Part shown: piece by piece, positions 23,800-34,768 of the stretch
Position numbering within the stretch: position 1 is the stretch's first letter
Layout of the letters: every line of letters begins with the position of its first letter
Source of the DNA: Gordionus sp. m RMFG-2023
Lineage: Eukaryota; Nematomorpha; Gordioida; Chordodea; Parachordodidae
Assembly (NCBI RefSeq): GCF_954871325.1
Contig: NC_088778.1
Location: forward strand, 13,667,666-13,731,665
DNA: 64,000 nt
Reading direction: 5' to 3'
Translations under genes and position numbers: made by a program
The notes under the pieces: generated by a model
Told to the model about the DNA's origin: nothing
Databases searched by the model: none
What the model saw: the letters and a program-made list of their open reading frames with translations, nothing else

Positions 23800-25130
23800 T
23801 CCATTGATCTTAGATAGCTATGGCGTTACACAAAATATAAATATATTAGATTAATTTGAGATACAATAGGTAATTAGTGTTATGTTTTCTTTTTTTAAAA
23901 AAACCATATCTATAAATTTCAATTATTTTAAGTATTAGATGAACCCATAAATATATTATAAGCCTTTAAATGAACAGCAGGGCACTTATTATACATATTT
24001 ATATTAATTATATATAAATTAAAAGTTTATTTTGGCAAAATGAAATTTTTTTTTACCATGTGTGCTTCGCTTGACACGCAAAGGTCATCTCAATTTGTTT
24101 GAATATTCAATTTAAAATTTAATGAAATGATAAACCGGAGTTGAGGGTCAATTCGCATAAAATTATATCCGATTAATTAGAGTTTAAAACTGGAATGAAC
24201 ATTTAAATATTTTAAATAAATTAATTATAGGTCAAGATTTTACTTCCAAAAATTTTTTTAAAAATTGCTTTTAAAGTAGTAATCGTTAGAAGTGCCTATA
24301 GGCAAAACTTTGGAGAACCCCTCTGAAAATTTGCATTCCTATGGTCCTTTCTTTTGCAAATTTTTGATAAAATTTATTTTTAATGCTAATTTTAGATAGA
24401 ATTTTCCTTTTTATGCTCATTTTAGATAGAATTATCACTTTTTTTGCTATTGGAAATTATTTTTAAAAAATCTCCCTCAAGTTGAAAAAGCTAACTAGGC
24501 CATTGATTTATATATTAACGTTTCTTTTTATGTAAATGGTAGTTGATATCAATGTAACATGATAAATAATTATCTATACTAAGGTTGGCTAAATTAAATG
24601 AGATTGATTTAATCAATTGTATTAGCTTTTCATTTCAAATAAAAACCTTTTTATTTTATAATTTGCAAAAATTTTATAAATGATTAATAAATGTATTCAA
24701 TTATTATCTTTGCCTGTGGTATTTTTTATGCCAGGGCATATTTCTTAAAATTATTTCTATTTCACTGAATTTGATTTATATAAAAAAATCATAACTTAAT
24801 CAAATAAATAAATATGATTTTTGACAGCCTTTCTCAATACTAAAATCACCCTTATAACATAATAGGGTTTCTTCTTTGGTTACTTTACAGAAGAAGGTGG
24901 TCACGGTATTGACATTTTTTTATAACTATTTTATCTCGTGACATTAAAAGGCAAGTTGAGATAAAAGGCAATTTGTTGAAAAGGGTGATTTTATAGAGGT
25001 CACAACTAGTTACTGTAATATCAAATTATAATTTACAGTATAGAAGTAATTTGAAAATAAAAAATATTTTAAAATAGGCCATAGGCAACTTATAACTTAG
25101 ACCTGGTAAACATAATGTTAAATTATGATG
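23800..25130. other. AT-rich stretch without recognisable genes
   Basis: A 32-bp near-duplicate (GCTAATTTTAGATAGAATT / GCTCATTTTAGATAGAATT) lies at about 24382-24436. Nothing else was identified. Confidence 0.4.
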
Positions 25131-25142
25131 CTATGCTATATT

Positions 25143-25365
25143 TAGTGTTGTTAAATGGCTCGATTTCTTTTGATTTTTAAAAACGGCTAACTTAAGATTT
25201 TAGCCAATAAAATATTGCCAAAACCTTGAGATTTCGCTGATAGATGTCCAAACCTTTATGCCATCTATGAGCAAAATCTTCAGGCTTACATTATTTTCTT
25301 CTGGATAAAATATTGAGTCAGCCGTTTTTACAAATTGGCTCAAATCGAGTCGTTTAACAACACTA
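25143..25365. mobile_element. Small hAT MITE (TAGTGTTGTTAAA ends)
   Basis: 223 bp with ends TAGTGTTGTTAAATGGCTCG and CGAGTCGTTTAACAACACTA, inverted with few mismatches. The flanks GCTATATT (25135-25142) and GCTATAGT (25366-25373) are an 8-bp duplication with one change. Inside are AGCC/GGCT words. TAGTGTTGTTAAA is a familiar hAT terminus; related ends are at 28292 and 56884. Confidence 0.88.
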
Positions 25366-25739
25366 GCTATAGTTTAGCAATTAACTATGCATCACTTGAG
25401 CAACATTGAAATTTCATACTTATTATAAACTAAAGAATTTAAAATCGAGATATTTCGAAACCCTATATATTCCATATTTTTTTTATACATAATACTATTA
25501 TTTTTTCATTATATGATATTTTAATTGCACTTAAAATGAGAAACAAAGTTGATAGTAATATAGTGACCACAAAATATTATGGTAGACCATGCTGGATTTT
25601 GTTATTTTGTTTCAATTTTCATACCCTTTATTATATAATCTTTATCATTCAATGGCTCAAACCTTTCACTCATCAAGCGAAACCTAATAACCATTTTATA
25701 TTAATAAATGATAAATAAAAGTATCATTATCTATTATAT

Positions 25740-26110
25740 TTTTACAATTTTTAAACCCAGCCCAATTTAAAAAAAAATTAGGCCTGATCTCAAATTATTT
25801 AAAAATTTTAAAAACTCTATTCTTGAACACTTATTTATTGCTGATGTTTTCAATTTAAGTTTTTTATACATTTTTTTAAATTATCAATTGATTTTCTAGA
25901 ATTATCTTAAATAAATTGTATTCTGCTTTTTCTAAATTTAATGATATTTATAAATTAAGAATATAATTGCTTATAAAATACAGCAAAGATTATTAAAAAT
26001 AACAAAATTTTAAAAAAACTCTGAACCAAGCTTAAGATTGAAAATACCCAGACAAGTAAAAAAAAAATCTTCTTAAATCCAAGCTGGGACTAAAATTTTG
26101 ACCTCTGCAA
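25740..26110 (-). mobile_element. Worn MITE with GCAGAGGTCAAAATTTTA end
   Basis: Read on the minus strand it begins TTTGCAGAGGTCAAAATTTTA at about 26110 and finishes with CCCAGCC scraps near 25757. It shares this start with relics at 6535, 8058 and 14590. It is non-coding and old. Confidence 0.4.
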
Positions 26111-26119
26111 ATATATAGA

Positions 26120-26680
26120 TAAAATATATCATATCATCTATATATTTTTAGATTTAATTTAGAATGTTACAATTATATATAACATTTATTGCAATATCAT
26201 TGAAATTTTCATATTGTTAAAAAATTATAATCGCTTAATAAATAAAAGTAGTTTAACCTCATGTTAAATATTGTCTAATATTAATAAATAATGAAGAAAT
26301 TATGTGATTATACTTATTAGTTTGTTATTATATTATCATACATGTAATAGCTTTGTATAAGATAATGTATAATTATTATCAATGCATCCAGTGAATCTAT
26401 TGTGAAAAGGATCATATGGTATATATTGTAATGTATCTTTACATATTCTACCATCGAAAAATAAAAACTGACAGATGATTGACCCCTGATTATGTTCTGA
26501 TACCATTTGAGTTTAATATTATTCCGCTTTTATAGAATTATGAAAAAATAAGAGAAAATAATTAGTTCGATAAAATATGACCAATACTTTTAGATCAGTT
26601 GTGCTTTTCCTAACTTGTGAAAATAATTTAGGTATTTTTATTAATTGAGAAACCAAATATTTTTTCGTGATATAATGCCG
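26120..26680. other. AT-rich stretch without recognisable genes
   Basis: Nothing supportable was seen on either strand. Confidence 0.4.
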
Positions 26681-26682
26681 CC

Positions 26683-27200
26683 CATGGGCGTAGCCAGGAT
26701 TTTCCTAAGAGGGGGGATTAAGAATTACTGGGTCTTCAGCCCAATTTTGTCCGGGCTTCGGCCGGGTTACCTTAGTCTATATATAGTCATAAAATATTTT
26801 TACAAGATAGGAGGTTAATTTTAATAAAAAAAATAAGCCTGGAGCAAATATGAAATATATTTTTATTGGCTTATATGAAATATATTTTTATTAGTTTATA
26901 TGAAATAGAATCAATTACTTGTATATACATTAATATAAAAGCATGGTAATAATTTATTCCAAACAAGTATAAGAAATTTATTTATAAAAAGTAAGTGGAC
27001 ATATATTTGAAATTCCTCTATTATATAGAGTTAGTTACAAATTACTAGGTAAAATTCCACTTTTACAGACATATTTGGCAGTTAGAGAATATATTACAGT
27101 TAATATTTTTACAAATTTTAATAATCAATGCTCTTGATAATAAATATAGCAATAATTTGCATTCAATTATTTAACGCCATCTATTTATTTTCAAAAAACA
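26683..27200 (+). mobile_element. Half copy of MITE family C (CGTAGCCAGGATTT end)
   Basis: Begins CATGGGCGTAGCCAGGATTT with a short G-run. Its following 500 bp match, in reverse complement, the right half of the complete element at 62283-63437 (shared words GAAATATATTTTTATTAG, ATTCCACTTTTACAG and AACGCCATCTATTTATTTT). The other half is missing. Confidence 0.7.
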
Positions 27201-27214
27201 TTTAAATAACTATT

Positions 27215-27434
27215 ATGATAATTGTCACTTATCTAGGGTACATCTTCACTAAAGTTTTAATTAAACAGGTTAGAAATATTTATTTTTACCCATTTACGAC
27301 AAAAAAATTTTAAAAATAACGATAATGATAATTGTCACTTATCTAGGGTACATCTTCACTAAATTTTTAATTTAACATGTTTGCAATACTTATTTTTGTC
27401 ACTTAGCGTCAAAAAAATTAAATACGTTTAAAAA
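27215..27434 (+). repeat. 110-bp tandem duplication
   Basis: Two units start at 27215 and 27325 and share ATGATAATTGTCACTTATCT and GGGTACATCTTCACTAAA; a third, badly worn copy may follow to 27500. Confidence 0.85.
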
Positions 27435-27439
27435 TACCG

Positions 27440-28020
27440 ATATAATTATCATATTTCCAAAGAACATCTTCATTTAAATTATAATCATTTTTATAATATA
27501 TTACACTTTTATAACAAAAAATTTCAAAAATGTTAAAAAAATGAACATGACATCTATCACACATTAAAATATTAACCTTAAAACGATCGTATATAATAAC
27601 ATAAAAAAGTTTAATGTAAATATTTAAATTATTTAGAAAAAACTACCTCATTTAACAGCCTTAAAAATTAGATAATTTTATAAAAATGATAAAAATAAAT
27701 AAAAGATTTCACCTAAAAGATTGTTTATTTATAATAAAATTCAAGAGATTTAAAATTCAATCAAAAATTATTTTCATAAATATTTTGAAAATCACTTAAT
27801 GTTATTGTAATCATTTTTTTTTATTAAAAAACATTATATCATTTTCACAATATAATATAAATTTCATTTCATATAAATAAAAAATATTAAATCAAATCAT
27901 ATGTTTTTTTGTTGGTAATAAAATATTATAAAAAAAAGTTATTTTACCTAAATAACACGAATTTGAGATTTTTATTATATTCTTTTAAAATATATAAATA
28001 AAATAAATTTTGGCTCAAAA
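27440..28020. other. AT-rich stretch without recognisable genes
   Basis: Nothing supportable was seen. Confidence 0.4.
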
Positions 28021-28292
28021 TTAGACTCGAGCCAACTCCTGAGCCAGCTTGAGCTTGAGCCAAATTTTCACATCAGACCTCGAGGTTTAAGCCAAATTTT
28101 CGGTTCCGACCTCGAGGTTTTAGCCAAATTTTTGGCTCCGACCTCGAGGTTGAAGCCAAAATTTTTAGCTCCGACCTCGAGGTTTAAGGCAAAATTTTCG
28201 GCTACGACCTCGAGGTTTAAGCCAAATTTTCACCTCAAAAACTGGCTGAGTTTACGACTAAGCCGGCTTGGCTCAGCCGTTTAACAACACTA
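28021..28292. mobile_element. Right part of a hAT MITE with 32-bp subterminal array
   Basis: Right terminus CAGCCGTTTAACAACACTA ends at 28292 and matches the TAGTGTTGTTAAA family at 25143. Just inside it are five copies, spaced 31-34 bp, of a unit with GACCTCGAGGTTTAAGCCAA, starting at about 28076, 28108, 28139, 28173 and 28206. AGCC/GGCT words flank the array. No left terminus was found, so the element is truncated. Confidence 0.75.
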
Positions 28293-28298
28293 ATCACC

Positions 28299-29879
28299 AT
28301 GTATATTTTTTTAAAACTTTTAAATTATAATTTTTCTTCCTTTTTTGCCGTCTGGCTAGCACCACAAAATTTCATTTTTTAGAGATATTTTATTTTTTGT
28401 TTTTGTAAATTTATATAAAATAAAATCATAAATATTTTCACCTTATTTTTAAAAAATCCGAATTATAAAAAATTATTTATTGCAACTCATTTTGCAATTG
28501 CATAAAATGTTCCCATAGTTTGTAACAGGGAAGCTCCTAAATATTTTTAGCAGTTTAAATAAAAAATTAATATTAATGTACATCAATTAATTTGAGGAGT
28601 ATATGTGGTTACTATAAAAATAACATAAATTACCTATGATTGATATATCTTTGTTGGGAACTCAAAAGATTAGAGGCAATAAATGGTGTTGAAATTCTTC
28701 CAGCACACATTCCTACCCATATTTTATTTTGTTCACCTAAAGTCCTATGAATATGTAATAACATGTGATAACCTAATATAAAGTTATTTTGTCCAATTAT
28801 TTGAGAAGAAATTAAGTTTTGACGTTCACTATCATTTAATTATGAAATAAAAGGAGAGCCCTTTTTAAAATGTTAGGAATACTATTCCCAATATTATTGG
28901 TAGCAAAACTATTTTTCCATGCATGAATTATCAATAAATTTATTTTTAATATGAATTAAGAATCGTATTAGGGAGGGGGGGGGGAGGATTTTTTTTTCAT
29001 AGAAATTTTAAATTATTATATTCTGAAAATTTATTTTTGTCTTTGTGAATTTATATTAATACGATTATTTTATTTTTAATTTTAGTTTAAAATATTTTTA
29101 ATGCCTCAATTTTTTTTACCCAACAGATACAGAATATAATTTACTATTCCCAATATTATTGGTAGCACAACTATATTTCCATGTAATTAATAGATTTGTA
29201 TAAGGGTGTTTTTAATGTGGTTTCAAATTTCTAATATTTTAATAATGGGCCCATTCTTTTCTTTCATATTTAAATGATCGTGGGCTTCAAAACTTAATTT
29301 ATTGTCAAATAATTGAACAAAATAACTTTATATTAGGTGATCACATGTTATTACATATTCATAGGATAGATAGAACTAATATCTGTCCTAAAAATTTAGG
29401 TGAACAAAATAAAACATAGGTAAGAACGTGTGCTGAAAGAATTTCAACAAAATTTATTGCCTCTAGTATATATAAAACTATAAAATTAAATGGTTTTTAA
29501 GTTCCCAACAAAGATACATCAATCATAGATAATTTAAGTTATTTTCATATAACCACATATACTCCACAAATTAATTGATGTATATAAAATATATTAATTT
29601 TTTATTTAAACTGCTAAAAATATTTAGGAGCTCCCGAAATGTCATAAACTATGGGAAAACATCGTTGTGCAATTGGAAAGTGAGCTACAATAAATAATTT
29701 TTTATAATTCGGATTTTTTAAAAATATGTATTCAGGTGAAAATATTTATGATTTTATTTTATATAAATTTACAAATAGAAAATAAAATATCTGTAAAAAA
29801 TGAAATTTTCTGGTGCCAGCCAGACAGCAAAAAAGGAAGAAAAAAATATAATTTAAAAGTTTTAAAAAAATATATATAT
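28299..29879. repeat. 1.6-kb inverted repeat with about 560-bp arms
   Basis: The left arm (28299 to about 28860) is mirrored by the right arm (about 29265-29879); both start or end with TTTTTTTAAAACTTTTAAATTATA-like sequence next to a GTCTGGCT word. Arms differ by many single changes and small gaps, so the palindrome is old. The spacer (28860-29265) has its own direct repeat, ACTATTCCCAATATTATTGG, at 28881 and 29142, and a run of about 13 G near 28975. The left arm begins 6 bp after a hAT terminus. On the minus strand 28630-28837 is open for 69 codons with a protein-like composition (FILGYHMLLHIHR, WVGMCAGRISTPFIASN) but no ATG; the family is not recognised. Confidence 0.8.
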
Positions 29880-29934
29880 TGGTTCTGAATATTTTTTAAA
29901 TATATTTTTTATAAATATTTTAAAAAAGAGATTC

Positions 29935-30020
29935 CGAATAAAACGTGGGGATTCAAGATCTCGAATCCCCAAGTTGGGATTACGAATCCCACATGATTCC
30001 GTATCCCAATACGAAATATA
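29935..30020. repeat. GGGATTC/GAATCCC palindromic cluster
   Basis: Six GGATTC or GAATCC words in both orientations within 85 bp. It looks like another GC-richer subterminal block of a MITE, but termini are not definable. Confidence 0.5.
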
Positions 30021-30113
30021 TTTAAAATGTAATTTAAATTGTTGATAAGAAAATTAAAGAATAAGATATGTGTTGGTTTATTCTTAGTCCAGTTTTAATG
30101 AATAGGATATATC

Positions 30114-30430
30114 AGGCGCGTACGCAGGAATTTGGCTTGGGGGGGGGATAATAAAATTTTTTAAGAAATAATTTTTTTTTTTTAAAATATCAAGCATAAA
30201 TTTATTAGGACTAATAACTATTTCTAATACACAATTTTAAATTAATGTGAATTATAAAAAAATTATACAAAAAGTTTCTCAGGAATAATTGCATTTTGTA
30301 TGTTATATATTTACAATGTAAAATCCAATCTTCGTATCTCATCCTTGCTTGTCGTCAAATACCTATGAATATCCAAAAGATCCAAACCATTCAATCTACT
30401 TTCAGATGTTGTACTTCTTGGTATGTTTTT
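30114..30430 (-). pseudogene. hAT (ZMYM1-like) transposase relic with element end
   Basis: CAGGCGCGTACGCAGGAATT at 30114 plus a G-run is a typical terminus of a hAT group. Inside, minus strand 30314-30421 reads SESRLNGLDLLDIHRYLT followed by RRLDF, the conserved C-terminal R-L-x-x-L-x-x-L-x-I-H-R block of ZMYM1-like hAT transposases. The rest of the gene is absent, cut by the hAT A-type fragment at 30431. Identification rests on this one block. Confidence 0.55.
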
Positions 30431-30580
30431 CAGAGACCTGCAGGCCCGGCCCCCGGGCTGGACAGTATTTTAATTTTTTTAGATATACCCGGGCCGGGCC
30501 CGAAATTTAAAAAAAACACCCAAACCGGGCCTGAATTATTTTAAAGAAACACCCAATCCGGGCTGTATTTTTTAAAACAG
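30431..30580. mobile_element. Left-end fragment of a hAT A-type element
   Basis: CAGAGACCTGCAGGCCCGGC at 30431 is identical to the hAT A terminus and is followed by CCCGGGCC, CCGGGCCGGGCCC, ACCGGGCC and CCGGGC words. No right terminus is present, so the copy is truncated. Confidence 0.75.
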
Positions 30581-30637
30581 CTTATATTTGAAATCGTTAT
30601 TATTAGCTATAAAAATCAAAAATAAGAAATATGTCAT

Positions 30638-30680
30638 ATATGTTTCATTTAACCCCTTATATGTTTCATTTAACCCCCTG
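30638..30680 (+). repeat. 21-bp tandem duplication
   Basis: Two consecutive copies of TATATGTTTCATTTAACCCC. Confidence 0.85.
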
Positions 30681-30920
30681 TTGGAAGATGAAATGGTGTA
30701 AATATGGGAGTATTGATGACCAAGAGCTATGACTCGATGAAAAGGCCGGAAAAGATTGTGAGAAGATGATATAACCGATGAGAAATGAAGCGAATTTGGA
30801 AGATTATATGAAAAATAAAGAGATCTTAGTAATTAAATTATATTTTTTTAAGAATGTAACACGTGGCTTCTAAAGGGTGGGCGTGTTGTAGTTTTGTGTT
30901 ATTGTTATATACAGTAAAAA

Positions 30921-30986
30921 TATGATTTGTTGTAACACATTTCCATAATGTGAAAAAACATTCTTATATAATTAAATAACTTTCCA
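30921..30986 (+). repeat. Left arm of a 65-bp inverted repeat, 17 kb apart
   Basis: Nearly identical, in reverse complement, to 47931-47993: both carry ATGATTTGTTGTAACACAT, then AATGTGAAAAAACAT and TTAAATAACTTTCCAT. The match fades quickly outside. The intervening 17 kb holds the Helitron, the 37-43 kb repeat field and the LTR fossil. Confidence 0.8.
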
Positions 30987-31171
30987 TAAATATTGTAAAA
31001 ACTTGTTGAGATTTTTTTTAAAAACGTTTAAAAACTAGAAAGAAAATGTTGAGAAAAACATTTATTATTTTAAAAAACTTCAGGTTATTTAACTTAAATT
31101 AAAACTTTTGCGACATTTTTAATTTTAAACTTATAATAATTTTTCATAAGTTATAAAATACTAGCTAATAA

Positions 31172-31189
31172 CCCGTCAAGAATGACGGG
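31172..31189 (-). promoter_or_regulatory. Helitron 3' terminal hairpin
   Basis: A perfect 7-bp stem CCCGTCA/TGACGGG with an AGAA (TTCT) loop, seven bases before the CTAG end at 31161-31164. In Helitrons this hairpin marks the transposition stop. Confidence 0.85.
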
Positions 31190-31199
31190 GAATTAGAAT

Positions 31200-31690
31200 T
31201 TTCTCCTTTATAACTATTTTTATATCTTTAAAAACTCAATCTATGAAAGGATGATAGATATTAGGGCTCCCAGGTTCTTAAATATAGTCGAGACATCCCG
31301 GTGCTTGAGACATTTTCTTTATTGTCAATAAAGGACACAAATATACACCTTGCTCACATTTAAAAGATAAAAGAAAATTTTACCCAATAATTAAGATTTA
31401 TTACATGGAAACAATGTCTCTTATTGGAACCTCAAATATTATATTATCCACCAGAGCTCATGTTAGTCAGCATTTCTGTTCACTCCCCATCGCGTGAAGG
31501 TAGGAGATGGATTTTAGGGGAGCAAAGAAATGAAAAAAAGAATGAATAAAAGAAGGAAGAAATAGAAAAAAAGAGACAAAGATATGAATTATAAGGAAAT
31601 ATAATAATTGTGTATACCTTAAGTAACGATTATGGGGTTCCAACACATATACATTTGTAACCATATAAAAAAATATAATATAGTAAAATT
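31200..31690. other. Helitron 3' region between hairpin and minisatellite
   Basis: No gene is visible. A 65-codon frame at 31467-31664 is Phe/Leu/Ser-rich and looks random. Confidence 0.5.
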
Positions 31691-31691
31691 T

Positions 31692-33135
31692 ATTGATGAT
31701 GATGATGGTATCGTGTCTATGATGTTTTTGGTCGATGTAGTGTCGTTTTTTTGATGTAATTTCCTTGCTCGTAACTTGCCGTAAATAACTGGAAATAAAA
31801 CGTGTAAATTGGAAGTATAAAATAAAATTTACTGATGATAATGATGGTATCGTGTCTATGATGTTTTTGGTCGATATAGTGTCGTTTTTTTGATGTAATT
31901 TCCTTGCTCGTAACTTGCCTTAAATAACTGGAAATAAAACGTGTAAATTGGAAGTATAAAATAAAATTTACTGATGATGATGATGGTATCGTGTCTATGA
32001 TGTTTTTGGTCGATGTGGTGTCGTTTTTTTGATGTAATTTCCTTGCTCGTAACTTGCAGTAAATAATTGGAAATAAAACGTGTAAATTGGAAGTATAAAA
32101 TAAAATTTACTGATGATGATGATGGTATCGTGTCTATGATGTTTTTGGTCGATGTGGTGTCGTTTTTTTTGTAATTTCCTTGCTCGTAACTTGCCGTAAA
32201 TAATTGGAAATAAAACGTGTAAATTGGAAGTATAAAATAAAATTTACTGATGATGATGATGGTATCGTGTCTATGATGTTTTTGGTCGATGTAGTGTCGT
32301 TTTTTTGATGTAATTTCCTTGCTCGTAACTTGCCGTAAATAACTGGAAATAAAACGTGTAAATTGGAAGTATAAAATAAAATTTACTGATGATGATGATG
32401 GTATCGTGTCTATGATGTTTTTGGTCGATGTGGTGTCGTTTTTTTGATGTAATTTCCTTGCTCGTAACTTGCCGTAAATAATTGGAAATAAAACGTGTAA
32501 ATTGGAAGTATAAAATAAAATTTACTGATGATGATGATGGTATCGTGTCTATGAAGTTTTTGGTCGATGTGGTGTCGTTTTTTTTTGTAATTTCCTTGCT
32601 CGTAACTTGCCGTAAATAATTGGAAATAAAACGTGTAAATTGGAAGTATAAAATAAAATTTACTGATGATGATGATGGTATCGTGTCTATGAAGTTTTTG
32701 GTCGATGTGGTGTCGTTTTTTTTTGTAATTTCCTTGCTCGTAACTTGCCGTAAATAACTGGAAATAAAACGTGTAAATTGGAAGTATAAAATAAAATTTA
32801 CTGATGATGATGATGGTATCGTGTCTATGAAGTTTTTGGTCGATGTGGTGTCGTTTTTTTTTGTAATTTCCTTGCTCGTAACTTGCCGTAAATAACTGGA
32901 AATAAAACGTGTAAATTGGAAGTATAAAATAAAATTTACTGATGATGATGATGGTATCGTGTCTATAATGTTTTTGGTCGATGTGGTGTCGTTTTTTTTT
33001 GTAATTTCCTTGCTCGTAACTTGCCGTAAATAACTGGAAATAAAACGTGTAAATTGGAAGTATAAAATAAAATTTACTGATGATAATGATGGTATCGTGT
33101 CTATGATGTTTTTGCTCGATGTGGTGTCGTTTTTG
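31692..33135 (+). repeat. 11-copy 139-bp minisatellite
   Basis: The word GGTATCGTGTCTATGA (one variant TATAA) marks units at about 31707, 31846, 31985, 32124, 32261, 32400, 32539, 32677, 32815, 32952 and 33091, a period of 137-139 bp. Copies differ only by scattered single changes and T-run length, so the array is recent or kept uniform. Each unit carries GATGATGATGATGG, TTTTTGGTCGATGTGGTGTC and TCCTTGCTCGTAACTTGCC. The right edge abuts the stop codon of the helicase frame, so the array replaces the 3' untranslated part of the Helitron gene. Four more diverged copies occur at 42915-43330. Confidence 0.95.
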
Positions 33136-33140
33136 ATGAA

Positions 33141-33998
33141 TTAACTTGAAGCTACAGAATTTAATACGTCCTGATATACGACATTAAGAGTAAATACTCT
33201 ATTTTCATTCAAAAGTGTGCCCTGGTTTTTTGTAGGTAATATTTTTATTTTTATATTTTTTTTAAATCTGCAACGTGTTAGAGCGACATAGAGCTGATCA
33301 TGGGAAAACACAGGTTCAGGAAGAAATAGGCCGACATTGTCGAATGTTTGACCTTGACTTTTGTTTATAGTGTTAAAAAAAGCAGGAATTATAGGAAATT
33401 GGCGTCTTTTTAATAAGAAAGGCAACCGGGAATCGCTCGGGGAAAGATCAATTCGAGGAATAAAAACGCGATGACCATTATGCGTCCCTGATAATATTTC
33501 AGAATCTATGAAATTATCATGTAAATTTTTGATAAGAAGTCGTGTCCCATTGCATAAGCCTCTGCTGGGATTCATGTTACGAAGAAGCATTATTATTGTC
33601 CCAACTTTAAGATTTAAAATATGAGGAGGCATTCCTGATGGGGTTTGAGAATGAAAAAATTTAATGGGGAAATTAAGTAAATCCTCAGGATTATATGTTT
33701 GTATAGAATCAGCGCTAAAATATATCTTAGAATTTCCTGGTAGTTTTTGAATAATTTCGTTATTTAAATTTTGGGCTATGTTATTTTTAGTGGTTAATAT
33801 AATTTTTTTTGAAAATAGGTTAATATCAGATATTTGTATGGAGTCTCTATATATAGAATTGATTAATGAATTTTCTAATAATGAATTTGAGATTTCAATC
33901 GAATCTGGAGGGAGTAAAGGATTGGAAACATTTGATAAAGATTCTCCAACATTCAAAAGCCAGGAATTATACTCAACATCTTCAGAAGATAACCGCAT
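33141..33998 (-). pseudogene. Helitron helicase, C-terminal part
   Basis: 285 codons. It starts just after helicase motif III and runs to the natural end of the protein. Late motifs are clear: VGTIIMLLRNMNPSRGLCNG, then the Walker-like FFNTINKSQGQTF, then FLPEPVFSHDQLYVALTRCR, the PIF1/Helitron motif VI with its arginine finger. The enzyme unwinds DNA during rolling-circle transposition. It is out of frame with the preceding helicase part (34059-34568) across about 60 bp, so the gene is broken here. The frame ends immediately beside the 139-bp minisatellite. Confidence 0.9.
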
Positions 33999-34058
33999 AT
34001 TTTTATTAGGTGGATAACTTTAAAATAAACCCATAAATCAGAAGACTTAAGACACGAT

Positions 34059-34568
34059 TCAATAATATCTGCTTTTGAACTGTTTGGAATGACAGGTAAA
34101 GTGCCTAAAATCGCCGCTCAGTAATATAACTTTACCACCGAATGGGAACTGTGTTTGCATTATATCTTTAAGTAATCTATCGATACAGCATAAAGCGTAT
34201 TTAGTCATCATTGTGGCTTCGTCGATAATAATTAATTTGGACCTTTTAATAACAGTAGCATCAGGGGAATGAAGACTCATGCGAGATACAGAGTTATCAA
34301 TAATCGGAATAGGTAATTTAAATCCACTATTTATTGTTCTACCCTCTTTTAAAAGAATAGCGGCAATGCCTGTTGTTGCAAACGGTAAAACTATTTGGTT
34401 GCGTCCTCTAATGTAGCACATTAGGGTATTATACAAAAAAGTTTTTCCCGATCCACCTGGACCATCAATATAAAAACAACGCTGAGCAAAATCATTATTT
34501 TCGATAGATTGAACGATTAAATCAAAGGCTGATTTTTGTAAAAAATTTAATTTAGTAATTAGTTTCAA
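34059..34568 (-). pseudogene. Helitron helicase, N-terminal part
   Basis: 169 codons of a PIF1-like helicase: Walker A GPGGSGKTFLYNTL at residues 35-48, motif Ia FATTGIAA, Walker B KLIIIDEATMM, and the motif III region VILLSGDFRHF, where families usually have GDFRQ. The last ten residues run into a shifted frame, so the protein stops early. Upstream the same frame continues to about 34700 (NLPVPTLIA, then a single TAG, then DDFYNNDLEAAEAL), linking it to the Rep part. Confidence 0.9.
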
Positions 34569-34768
34569 TGCCTCAGCTGCCTCAAGATCATTATTATAAA
34601 AATCATCCTAAGCTATTAAAGTAGGAACAGGCAAATTGAAATTACTACAACGAAAACCATGGTCGTGCAATACTTTTTCTATATCTGATAAGGCCATATT
34701 AATTGCAATAGAATCTGTGGGTATGTGCGAAATCTTCTATCATATATTTTTTAAATTTTTCCCAGAGG

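Noticed and set aside
31692-33135. 139-bp array as a centromere satellite or CRISPR
   Set aside because: There is no spacer variation, and it is attached to the Helitron gene end with only 11 copies. A Helitron-linked minisatellite explains it.
33778-34017. 79-codon plus-strand frame in the helicase region
   Set aside because: Shadow of the minus-strand helicase.
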